From Aurifilum marmelostoma (taxonomy: Eukaryota; Ascomycota; Sordariomycetes; Diaporthales; Cryphonectriaceae): a DNA stretch of 64,000 bases. Under the pieces are notes generated by a model that was given only the letters and a program-made list of their open reading frames with translations, searched no databases and was not told where the DNA came from. This document shows, in pieces, positions 55,541 through 64,000 of this stretch; the stretch's first letter is position 1, and each line of letters begins with the position of its first letter. The stretch covers positions 682,001 to 746,000 of the forward strand of contig JAMXSV010000018.1 of NCBI GenBank assembly GCA_027559495.1, in the 5' to 3' direction. Made by a program: the position numbers and the translations under genes.

Positions 55541-56129
55541 TAAATACCTGGTGCGGATCATGGGACATAGTTAGGCGTTGCTCGAATGGGTGATTCGTGG
55601 CTGGAGTATTTGGGTTGTCTTCAATTCTGGCGACGAAGGTCTTTATGAGAGACACGTTGGATGGACTATATCCTATAAGACCTCACGTTGTCTGCTCTGC
55701 TGTGGAAGTATTCCATGATTATATAATGATAATTGTAGTCTTGAACTGGACGAGATGTCGAAACGTTTATTTGTTCCTTGCTAGCCACAGAGTTTGGGAT
55801 CGATCGGAGGGTTGAACTTCGGACTCGAGTTGAAAGTCCGGGATTTTGTACAAATTCCTCCGTCCCGGACCATCAATTTTGGGGATCAGGCGTCAGTGGC
55901 GATGACCTCATCACTTGAATCGACTCCGAGACATGTCAACAAAATGATGACCGTGTAGAGTTTGAGAAAAGGCCATCTATATATCTTGAATCTTGAGCAT
56001 TGTTTATCACGATCAACATTTGATCACCATAGATTCAGCCGTCCTTCAACTTGACCCTCCTCCATCAATCAACAAGGAATTACTTACTCTCACCAAAAGA
56101 CGACTACTTGGACCACTCACCCAACAAAC
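55541..56129. other. Intergenic region
   Basis: A 589-base AT-rich spacer. The last 100 bases are CA/CT-rich, ATG-poor leader sequence for the DUF1772 gene. No further gene is supported. Confidence 0.5.
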
Positions 56130-56753
56130 ATGTTGACACTCACAACTTTCCTCCAAGCAACCTCAGTAACCACATCCCTCCTCGCAGCCGGAGGCATCGC
56201 AACCCTCACCCTCTTCGACGTCCCCATCCTCGAGTCCCAGCCCGCCTCGCGCTCGCTCCCCGCAATGCGATGGCTCTTCAGCCGAGGCTCCCACATCTTC
56301 CCCACGGCCGCATTCATCTCAGCCGCCGGCTTTGGAGCCCTCGCCCTCCAGTCTCTTCCCGTGGGTGCTGCGGCGTCTTCTGGATACGCGGCGGCGGGCC
56401 TGCTGTGCCTGAGCATCGCGCCGTACACGAGCGTGGCCATGGTCCCGAACAACTTTGCCCTGATCAAGATGAATGCCGACAAGGGCGGCTCGAGGAGCGC
56501 AGACAGTGCTCGGTTCGTGGGCCCGGCATCGGAGAAGAGGGAAAGAAGCGCCCAGGATTCAGTTGATGGAAAGGGTGAAGCGGACCAGTTTAGAGACCTG
56601 AGCAGGCCACAGGAGAGAACAAAGGCGGAGACTACGGAAGCGGATGACGAGAAGGTGAGGGAGATGCTGGGCAAGTTTGGGCGGCAGAACTTGGTGAGGG
56701 CTATTCTAATGGGGTCTGGAGGGGTCGTGGGACTTCTTACGGCGCTGATGTGA
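56130..56753 (+). CDS. DUF1772 (anthrone-oxygenase-like) membrane protein
   Basis: A single exon of 207 residues. Four hydrophobic helices are visible (residues about 5-30, 57-75, 82-105 and 185-205): TTSLLAAGGIATLTLF, HIFPTAAFISAAGFGALAL, AAGLLCLSIAPYTSVAM and AILMGSGGVVGLLTAL. The PYTSVAMVPNNFALIK stretch, with the conserved T-x3-P-x-N, is the DUF1772 signature seen in anthrone oxygenases and related integral membrane proteins. Between helices 3 and 4 lies a charged 65-residue loop. Members act on polyketide anthrones, but many genomic copies stand alone. No polyketide synthase lies in this window, so a secondary-metabolism role is not supported here. A short intronless gene is normal for the family. 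Confidence 0.82.
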   Translation: MLTLTTFLQATSVTTSLLAAGGIATLTLFDVPILESQPASRSLPAMRWLFSRGSHIFPTAAFISAAGFGALALQSLPVGAAASSGYAAAGLLCLSIAPYTSVAMVPNNFALIKMNADKGGSRSADSARFVGPASEKRERSAQDSVDGKGEADQFRDLSRPQERTKAETTEADDEKVREMLGKFGRQNLVRAILMGSGGVVGLLTALM

Positions 56754-57548
56754 TGGCTTTCTGCAATGCGAGACGGATCCGATTCATCTGACAATCTAGA
56801 AATGCAAAGGCTACAACTGAATCAGCTTTTCCCTTCTTTCCACTCTACAAGGACAATTCTACAGATGAGTTGGCACATCACATGCCCAGATTTCAATACG
56901 AATTTCCAGACCAAGTAATTATTACTACTTACTTGTGACCTCGCGTTGATTTCCTTGCGTGAACAGACTTATATCTTACTGCATGGTAAGTCGCTATCAA
57001 GAAAAAAACGTGGCGGTCAAACCAGTTAAACAAATGCCGGTCTCTTACATCGAATCTGCACATCATTAATTACAGGCCTATAATAATATCGTAAAACCCG
57101 AGACGGGCTAAGCAGCCCTCACTGTTGTCACTGCAAGCTGACGTCAGAACGGCTCCTATCACTACTCACAAGCCCCCTGAGATACAGTGGACAGAGTGGC
57201 GCATGCAGGGCACAGCACGAGGTGGGCACACTCCCAAGGCTTACAATCCTTCTAATAGAAGACGCAGAGGAGGACTAATTATCCTCAGTGGATGTGGGAA
57301 GCTTGGCTTTTCTGACGCCAAAAGGCCTAGCTAGGCATCTCTTTCGTCCTTTTTTACACATTCTAGGATCAGGCAGACTGAAGGCATCGTGCCCAATAAG
57401 CACCCTAATGATTATTATAATATGAACAAAAAAGCCGCCGTTGGCATGACCAAATTATGAAGTCTTCTAGAACCTTTTCGCCCCTCACAAATCAAAATCG
57501 CAATCTTGTTGTGTCTTGTCAAAGAAGTCGAGCACAAAACAGACTACC
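56754..57548. other. Intergenic region
   Basis: About 0.8 kb of AT-richer spacer with the promoter of the next gene. No coding region or RNA gene is supported. Confidence 0.5.
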
Positions 57549-58352
57549 ATGTTCTATCGCAACACAAAATGGGCTGAGCGCGCCGCGGCCGGCCAGGCGT
57601 TTTCCTATATGCCAGGCCTAGGAACAGGACCCCGGAGGACGAAGTTTCTAAAGTACGGCCGCGAGGATTTTGAATCTGGATCCGAGTACTTCTGGTTTTA
57701 CATGCACTACCTCGTCATCACATTCGGGACCCTCTTGACTGTGGCATTGATCGTCGTCCTCATCGGCGTCTACGCCAATCCTCCCATAGACAGACATCCA
57801 GACTGGAGGGTTCTGATCTTGAGCTTGCTGCCGGTGAGTAATGACCCCCCCCCCTCTCTGTGTTCTGATTACAGCCAAGCAATGGACTTTCTCAAAATTA
57901 ATACTACGGGAACTGTTCGTCTCTTGTTCTACATGACTGACACGACTTTTTGTGTGATGATCACAGAGTGTGGCCATATTCATCTGGCTCTGTGTCGATG
58001 GCTCGGTCGAAACCCGCATGACACCATGGCCCAAGACGAGACTGGCAATCGAGACGACCGTCCTCGGAGGCTCGATAGCCTGCACGTGCATACTCGGGTC
58101 CATCTTCGCAACAATATCAAAGGATGATTACTACGTGGGCTGGTACGCGGCTATACTTGGTCTTTTGGCTTTCTTGGTGTAAGTTTTGTTCTTCCAAACT
58201 GGAACCCTCTTCCTTTCGGGATAGGCAGTTCGGTTTGCTAAAGATGATGTAGATTTATTCGCATTATTCGCATGGTCGAGATCATCATCATTGTGCTGGT
58301 GAGGCCTCGTGCTGAACGATCACGGGAACAAGACAATACTGTCCAAGTCTGA
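57549..58352 (+). CDS. Four-helix membrane protein of unknown function
   Basis: Three exons, 57549-57833, 57967-58178 and 58253-58352, give 198 residues. The second intron has a perfect gtaagt donor; reading through it would give an early TAA, so splicing is needed for the last helix and tail. Hydrophobic segments are LVITFGTLLTVALIVVLIGV, ILSLLPSVAIFIWLCV, TTVLGGSIACTCILGSIF and AAILGLLAFLVFIRII, followed by a second hydrophobic run (VEIIIIVLV) and a short polar tail. The four-helix layout with soluble ends resembles MARVEL-like proteins, but no sequence motif proves this. The N-terminal 50 residues are polar and basic. I infer a plasma- or endomembrane protein. Confidence 0.72.
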
Positions 58353-58542
58353 GGGGATCGCTGTGGCAAGAAGTGATTAGCGAAGGGAGCAGAAATTTGT
58401 ATATGTTGACTTTTTGATTATACGAAACATGAATGAGCACACGACCGGGAGCTGAGAGCGAGGAGTTTGGAGATACCCCATATACCAATGTTGAATTTCA
58501 CGAAGCATCCTAGAGATCTCTAGAAGACAAGTGTAAATGTTC

Positions 58543-61232
58543 TCAAAGTTCTTCTCCCTGAACGTTGAAAAACCTCAATCCCGTCGCATTACCACTCACA
58601 AGGGTATAATTCGTCACGAGGCCCGTCGCATCCCAACCAAAGTCAACAACCGCACCACCCCTAATCCTCAGACCCTTGACACTGCCACCACCCCAGGCAC
58701 TCGGGATAGCAGGGCCCAGCACCACCGACCTCACCCCGGCCTGTGCCTCCGACGACAGCGGCAGGTCGACGACCAGCATGCTCAGCACGTTGCCCGCCCA
58801 GCCAAAGTTCATATCGATCTGGAACGGCGGCCACCGGTTGGAATACATGCTGAGGAGGTTCGGCGCCACGTTGTTGACGATGCTCAGCTGCAGCTCCGCG
58901 TACGCCCTGGTGCTGTCGTTCAGCCGCGCCCAGCAGGCGCCCCCTCCAGACCTTAGGCCAGCCGTAGTTGCCGCCGTTGCCGTCCGTGTCGGTGCCGTCG
59001 CCGCGGGCGATCAGGCTGGCGCGCACGGCGTCCTGCAGCGTGGCGTTGGTGAACCCGTCTGCAAAGCTGGAGATGGCGTACCCGGGGTACCAGCCCACGA
59101 GGTGCGAGATGTGGCGGTGGTCTGTCAGGACGTCGGTCAGGTATGAGTCTGGGACTTTCCACTCCTTGAGCACGCCCGTGGGTGAGTCCGGGTCGATGTG
59201 TATTCCTGTATCGAGGTGGGCGAGCGTGGCTGTGGTGGAGGCGAGGAACTCCGGGTCGGACTCTGCGACGAGGGGCGCTGTGGTGAGCACGGCCTCGAAC
59301 ACCTGGTGGATGAGCTGCTGGAAGTGTGTACAGCCGAAGGTGGTGGGGCCCTGCTCGGGGCTGTTGCACGGGTTGACGACGAGGGTGCTGTCGTTGAAGA
59401 AGCGGTCCTCCTGGAGCTGAGAGATCCAGAACATTGCTGTGGCCTTGAAGAAAGGGTAGCCGGTCTCGCTGAGCCAGGTGATGTTCTGGGTGTAGTCGTA
59501 GTGATCAAACACGTGCTGCGACATCCACGCTGACGTGGCAGTGTCTGAAGCAGAGGTTAAAGAAGGTCAAGTCAGCACATAAAATGGCAGGTCAAGCTAG
59601 GCAGTAGGCTTCACATCAAGACGACAGTGCTGCTCACAATCGTTCGCCTGAATATCTGCGTTCTTCATGCTGGTGTGTCCAAAGATATTCATCTCATTGT
59701 GTGTCACCCAGCCAGAGGCATTGTACAGCAGATATGCCGTCTCGGCCCCACGTGGGGCCCATGTATTTACCATGTACTCGAACAGAGGTATCGCCAGATC
59801 TCCCAGGCCCGTCTGCTCGGCGCCCCAGTAGTTCATCTGCAGGTTAATGTTGGCGTGGTAGTCGGCGTCCCAGGCCGGCTCCGTATCCTCGGCCCATCTG
59901 CCTTGCAGGTTGGCAGGCAACGAGCCCACACGGGATGACGATATGAGCAGGTGGCGTGAGTAGTCAAACATGAGGGACTCAAGGAAGGGATCCGAGGAGG
60001 TGTTGGTGTAGCGTGCGACTAGATCGGCTGTCTCAAGGGTGGACGAATTGGCCGTGTCTGGGAGATCAAGGACGAACCGTTCCATCAGCGACGTGTAGTC
60101 ATCGATGTGATCCTGCAGTAGAGTACTATAAGTCTGAGCTGCTGCTGCTCGCGTTCTCTGTTCAACGATAGGACCCGGCTCATCTCCTCTGAATGAGTAA
60201 TTGCTCTTGGCGTTGCCCTTCGTCTGGTCATAGTCGGACCCGGCAGAAGACACGATCGTGATGGAGGTCCGGCCTGCAAGCGCAGGAATTGTCAAGATCC
60301 CATCGTCCTCAGAGCATGATGTACTCGTGTTCCCTAGAACTCGTGCGATTGCGGTGAAGTGAAGTCCGATGGATAGTTCGGTGATGCCGTCGAGACGTGC
60401 ATAGCCAGGTCCACAAATCGAGTTCACCAGGGTGCTGTTCATCAAGTTGTTGAACACAGAGACGTTGATTTCAGGCAGAGTGTCACTGCTATTGATGCTA
60501 TAGACGCAGCTCTGTGCTGGGTAAGAGCAGAAAACCGTTGTTTCGAACTGAGACCCCTTTGCTGTCCAAGTGGTTCGGTGTACACCAGTCTCGAGATCAA
60601 GGGTTCGTGTGTAGTTTGAATAATCGTCAACAGTGCTGCTGAACGAGACTGATAGGTTGCCCAGTGTCTGGTAGGTTCCATAGCCCTCTATATCGTTCAT
60701 GAGCGAAGTTATATCTGATCCTGGTTTCAGTATGCGGTTTGTTGATTATGAGTGCCAAATCAAGACTGGAAACTTTATTACTTCCTGTTCCATTCACAAA
60801 TATCGTCTCTCGAATCCCAGGCAGTAAAGCATATTTAGGCTCGGACGGATTTCCACCGGTATAGTTCTAAGCCCATCATGGAGTACTGTTAATCATCTTG
60901 GGGAGGGAACTGAGCTGGTAGGCAGGACCTCACCGTCAGTTGAAAAGGGCCTCCAGACCATAGGGAATCCAGGTTCGACATCAATATCTCTGCGCCTGGT
61001 GGTCCAAATGGCATGACTGTCGCTACACGTCAACGCTCCATGTACGCAGCCACCTGTATATAAGGGCCTGAATACCTCCGAGCTTGCCATTCCCGAGAGC
61101 ATAGGCAGTCTTCAGGATATAACCATCGTCATTGCTGGACTCGAACGTAGCAGGAACAGTCGACCACAGCGACGCAGCTACTGTCACTGGGACCATGCTT
61201 GCGATTAGCACTACAAGAATGAATGCCGCCAT
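58543..61232 (-). CDS. Secreted GH95 alpha-L-fucosidase-like enzyme, with an apparent frameshift
   Basis: Five minus-strand exons, 61232-61076, 61016-60934, 60866-60782, 60714-59638 and 59544-58543. A signal peptide is seen (MAAFILVVLIASMVPVTVAA); an ATG at 61265 would lengthen it. GH95 blocks appear in order: ALGNGKLGVMPFG, LDSLWSGGPF, NYTGGNP, GYGTYQTLGNLSV, LPANLQGRWAED, HANINLQMNYWGAEQTGL (the Asn pair of the active site), NPCNSPEQGPT (the catalytic Glu region) and the C-terminal beta domain. In exon 5 a run of five G (plus-strand C at 58940-58944) has one base too many: the frame breaks after WPKVWRG and resumes with ARLNDSTRAY. With four G the gene is 801 codons including the stop, normal for the family. 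Role: release of alpha-1,2-fucose from xyloglucan or glycans outside the cell. Substrate is not determined. Confidence 0.88.
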
Positions 61233-61873
61233 CCTCACGGTATAGTTACGGCCACTGTGTTGCATCAGCGTATCGCAATAAAGCGTACATGGAGATCGTA
61301 TGAGACTGATGTACTCACAGATGGCTGCCTTGCCGCAACTTATGAAAGGTGGCGGATCATATAATTATGGGCGGTTTTGTCTTGGCTGAACGGACTGTAA
61401 AATCAATTGTCCTTTATTTGGTCGCACATTATCCCGGCATACTTCAGCAGACCTCGTATCCTGTCAACCCCAAAAATCTCCACCAATAGCCACGCTTCGA
61501 GAGATGCCAGGAGTGTGTGTCGACTTTTCGTCTCGAGTGGAGCGCCTGAGAGAGGGGAAATGCAGCAGTATGAAAGTGGCATCCCGCGCAGGTCGACGTT
61601 GCATCAGAGAATTACAGGCCCAGTTCGGGATGACGTGCACACCGACAATGCACATGCACGAGATATTGACAAGCACACGAAACCACAACGTGTTATCAAG
61701 TCGATGGAAGGTTGTGCTTGGATATGGTGTGGAACAAGCAGCAAGACCTGGTCTCTGACCCGGTCTGTTACGGATGGCCTAGCAAAGCCAGCAACTGTTG
61801 TATTCGCAGAGGGTATCATTGATCAAGTGTGACTTGTTCGAGCTCACCAGGATCAGCGATCGTGGCACTATTG
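61233..61873. other. Intergenic region, GH95 promoter and cog5 3' end
   Basis: About 0.64 kb. The first 200 bases include the GH95 promoter; the rest is downstream of cog5 on the same strand. Open frames here lack coding support. Confidence 0.5.
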
Positions 61874-63214
61874 TCACCGTCCCAAGTTTCCAACAACGCT
61901 GCTCAGCATGACCGCAACCTCACGGTCCCAATTGCCAGGTTTCTCGCCTTTCTTTGCAAGTGCGCTCGGCGGCTGACAGCCTTTGACGACACATTCTTTG
62001 ATAGCTGATGCTACAGTGTCCCTGTTTGTCCTCAGCGTCCTCGCGGACACGCCGCCTCTGTTCAGGATCTCCTGGACCCGCGTGGACAGGCTGCCTGCCA
62101 TAGTCCTCCAAAAATAGCTAGGGAGCGAACCGGTCTCGAGGTAGCCAAGCAGAGGCTGCAAAATGTTGCCCTGGCCCTTTTCTGCCGCTAGATTTGGCAT
62201 CAGAGGATGTGAGGGAGCCTTGGTGGACTCCAGCACAATCTCGAGGGCAACAATGTTCTGACACCGCGCAGCAACTTCCGCCAGGGTCCGATCAAGCGTA
62301 GGCAGTGCAGCGAGCGAGCGGTGCAGCGATGCAATACTGCTCTGCAGGGACGTCTTCAGATAGACCTCCAGGGCGAGCAGCATCCAGGTCGGCGCCCACC
62401 TCTCGCCTTTGGCAAGTGCCGTCGGCGAAAGCAGGTACAGCGTGGTAAGCGCAGACACGGTCCTGGCCTTGGCTTCCTCGGACTGCGCAAAGGTGGAGGA
62501 CCCGGCGGCGCTGCCCATGGAGAACTCGCGTATTATCCGCTCTGCCGTCTCCCTCACAGATTTCTCTATAGGAACCGTAACAGTATCCTGTAGCGCCCGG
62601 ATGGCATCTACCCTGTCTAGCCCCTGCCCTTCCTCGCCGTGGCCCTTGTGCTCGACAATTTCCCGGAGGGAGAGTATTGTGTGCGTGCATCTCACCAGTG
62701 TACGGTGGTCCTCCTTTTTTGTGCCCGGCGCCAGCTCTGCATGCTGGACCTCGAGCTGCCGGCCGAGCTGTAGACAGCGACTGACCGCCCGGCCGAGCCT
62801 CAGTGTATCCCAGAGACGGCTGGCGACCTGCTTGACCTCGTCCGCCTCGGCATGCTTCTGGATGACCTCCTTCTCGAGCTGCTGGTAGCTGTCGTTTAGG
62901 CTCTTGATCTGGCCGTCGACCTCGGAGACGATCCTGCCAGAGGCTTCTGTCTGTTCCCTGGTATGTGAGAGGAGCGGTATGGCGGATCTGGTGGTCAACA
63001 GGTCGATGTGGGAGTCGATCTCCTGTATGTCGAAGAGGACGCGCGACAGAGGGGTGGACAGGTCCAGGGGGGTGTCGTTGGCATTGTTCGTGGCGAGGAC
63101 GAGGATGTTGGCGAAGGAAGCAGGGCTGAAGTCTGGAGCCACAAAGGTCTCGTAGTCGATGTAGGACGGCTCCTCCTCTTCTCTGCTGGGAGGTCGATCC
63201 GCTGCGCTGTCCAT
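61874..63214 (-). CDS. cog5: Conserved oligomeric Golgi complex subunit 5
   Basis: A single minus-strand exon of 446 residues. The N-terminus has the Cog5 opening (SYIDYETFVAPDFSPASFAN), followed by the helix LSRVLFDIQEIDSHIDLLTTR and a long coiled coil (about 75-150, IKSLNDSYQQLEKEVIQKH). The middle and C-terminal parts are helical bundles (VYLKTSLQSSIASLHRSLA, and LETGSLPSYFWRTMAGSLSTRVQEIL). Length agrees with fungal Cog5, which is much shorter than the animal subunit. Role: part of lobe B of the COG tether that recycles glycosylation enzymes within the Golgi. The start ATG at 63212-63214 precedes the conserved N-terminus. With sec14 it is the second membrane-traffic gene in the window. 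Confidence 0.9.
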   Translation of the reverse strand: MDSAADRPPSREEEEPSYIDYETFVAPDFSPASFANILVLATNNANDTPLDLSTPLSRVLFDIQEIDSHIDLLTTRSAIPLLSHTREQTEASGRIVSEVDGQIKSLNDSYQQLEKEVIQKHAEADEVKQVASRLWDTLRLGRAVSRCLQLGRQLEVQHAELAPGTKKEDHRTLVRCTHTILSLREIVEHKGHGEEGQGLDRVDAIRALQDTVTVPIEKSVRETAERIIREFSMGSAAGSSTFAQSEEAKARTVSALTTLYLLSPTALAKGERWAPTWMLLALEVYLKTSLQSSIASLHRSLAALPTLDRTLAEVAARCQNIVALEIVLESTKAPSHPLMPNLAAEKGQGNILQPLLGYLETGSLPSYFWRTMAGSLSTRVQEILNRGGVSARTLRTNRDTVASAIKECVVKGCQPPSALAKKGEKPGNWDREVAVMLSSVVGNLGR

Positions 63215-64000
63215 GATGCAAGTGCAGGTGGTGTGTGGCTCACGAAGTGCTGAGAGAATGCCACGTGCCTCGAAGCCAGGAGACAGCTAGAGGAGGCGAG
63301 GCTTGTCCAGATCGAGACCTCTCGTGGAGACGGTAGAGTCGAGCAGTCATCTATTGGGCGTGATGAGGGTATGGAGACTGAGGGTTTGTGCCTGGGCGAC
63401 GTCGGTACTGCAGCGCTCAGAGGGAAGCTGGCTATTGTTTCAAGGTGTGGCTTCGCGAGAGTCCATGTGGCAGCTACGGGACCTGGTTGGGAGCTTGGGT
63501 CACCATTAGTGGCTTGACCTGGCGCCGTCAGAGCCCTATGCAGACCCTGGAGGTCCCCCTGCTGTAACTGTGCTACTTGCATGTACCCAGTACCCCGTAC
63601 ACATGCTATGTACCGCGATACCTGCGACATTCCAATTAAGAGAGTCTCCATTAAAATTGTATACTTGGTAAATATATACAGCTGATACCTGAGATTGTTT
63701 TTGATTTGATTATGCTTGAATTTGAATACTGTTCTCACATCTCAAGGCAAGGAGGAAAGACTCGATCATGCTGTAAGCAGCTCCTTGTAGTGGTGCAGCG
63801 GTTGAAAGTACTGAGGTACTGTGTGCTATAGTACATGGTACACAGCGGCGGAAGTAACGGACCACAAAGCAAATGACGTGAGGTGGGTTTCTAGGGCTCC
63901 CCACCTTCCTACTTGAGTGGTTTTCTGGGAGGGCTGACGTTTGGCTAGCACGCTTCGGTAGGCCTGTGGTAGGCTTTTGCTAACGTCTGGCCCTGCTGAG
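63215..64000. other. Upstream region of cog5 with GTAC-rich patch
   Basis: About 0.8 kb to the window edge. It holds the cog5 promoter and an AT-rich stretch with many gtac/ggtac words (63580-63840). No gene reaching the edge is recognised. Confidence 0.45.

Overview
The window looks like nuclear DNA of a filamentous ascomycete (Pezizomycotina). A Sordariomycete is most likely, but I infer that from gene style and content and not from a search. The signs are short introns of about 60-160 bp with gt..ag ends and ctgac/ctaac-like branch sites, compact GC-rich exons, spacers of 0.3-3.7 kb rich in pyrimidine tracts and microsatellites, and fungal families such as 2EXR, DUF6594, DUF1772, Mn-type lipoxygenase and GH95. 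I see no CRISPR array, prokaryotic operon, rRNA or confident tRNA. I resolved 25 protein-coding genes.

Layout. 0.6-8.8 kb is housekeeping: sec14 (lipid transfer), the kinetochore gene mis14, a small conserved unknown, and the proteasome ATPase gene rpt3. 9.9-13.6 kb holds a tiny Cys-rich protein and a DUF6594 membrane protein. 14.5-21.6 kb holds a membrane-anchored alpha/beta-hydrolase-like protein, a hotdog thioesterase, an AMMECR1 protein and a divergent Ras-like GTPase. 24.4-30.7 kb holds a FAD monooxygenase, an eIF4G-like MIF4G protein and a group II PLP decarboxylase. 31.1-35.7 kb is a head-to-head pair, msh2 and trm10. 37.3-44.2 kb holds two secreted enzymes on the minus strand, a Mn-type lipoxygenase and a pepsin-like protease. 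44.2-47.9 kb is AT-richer and gene-poor. 47.9-58.4 kb holds a small secreted six-cysteine protein, a 2EXR protein, a MYND-like protein, an ankyrin protein, a DUF1772 membrane protein and a four-helix membrane protein, all on the plus strand. 58.5-63.2 kb holds a secreted GH95 alpha-fucosidase and cog5.

The genes do not form one pathway. Core functions (vesicle traffic: sec14, cog5; genome upkeep: msh2, mis14; proteolysis: rpt3; tRNA methylation: trm10) are interspersed with accessory secreted proteins that would suit a plant- or litter-associated lifestyle: lipoxygenase, aspartic protease, fucosidase and a knottin-like protein.

The most useful observation is about sequence integrity. Four otherwise full-length genes (rpt3, the thioesterase, the FAD monooxygenase and the GH95 enzyme) are each broken by one or two small frameshifts, at C/G runs or, at one of the five sites, a CT repeat next to a C run. 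rpt3 is essential in yeast, so uncorrected sequencing error is the simplest explanation. I found no convincing new multi-gene system. The most novel single items are the small cysteine-rich proteins, an orphan exon-like reading frame beside the protease, and the Ras-like GTPase that lacks a CAAX box.
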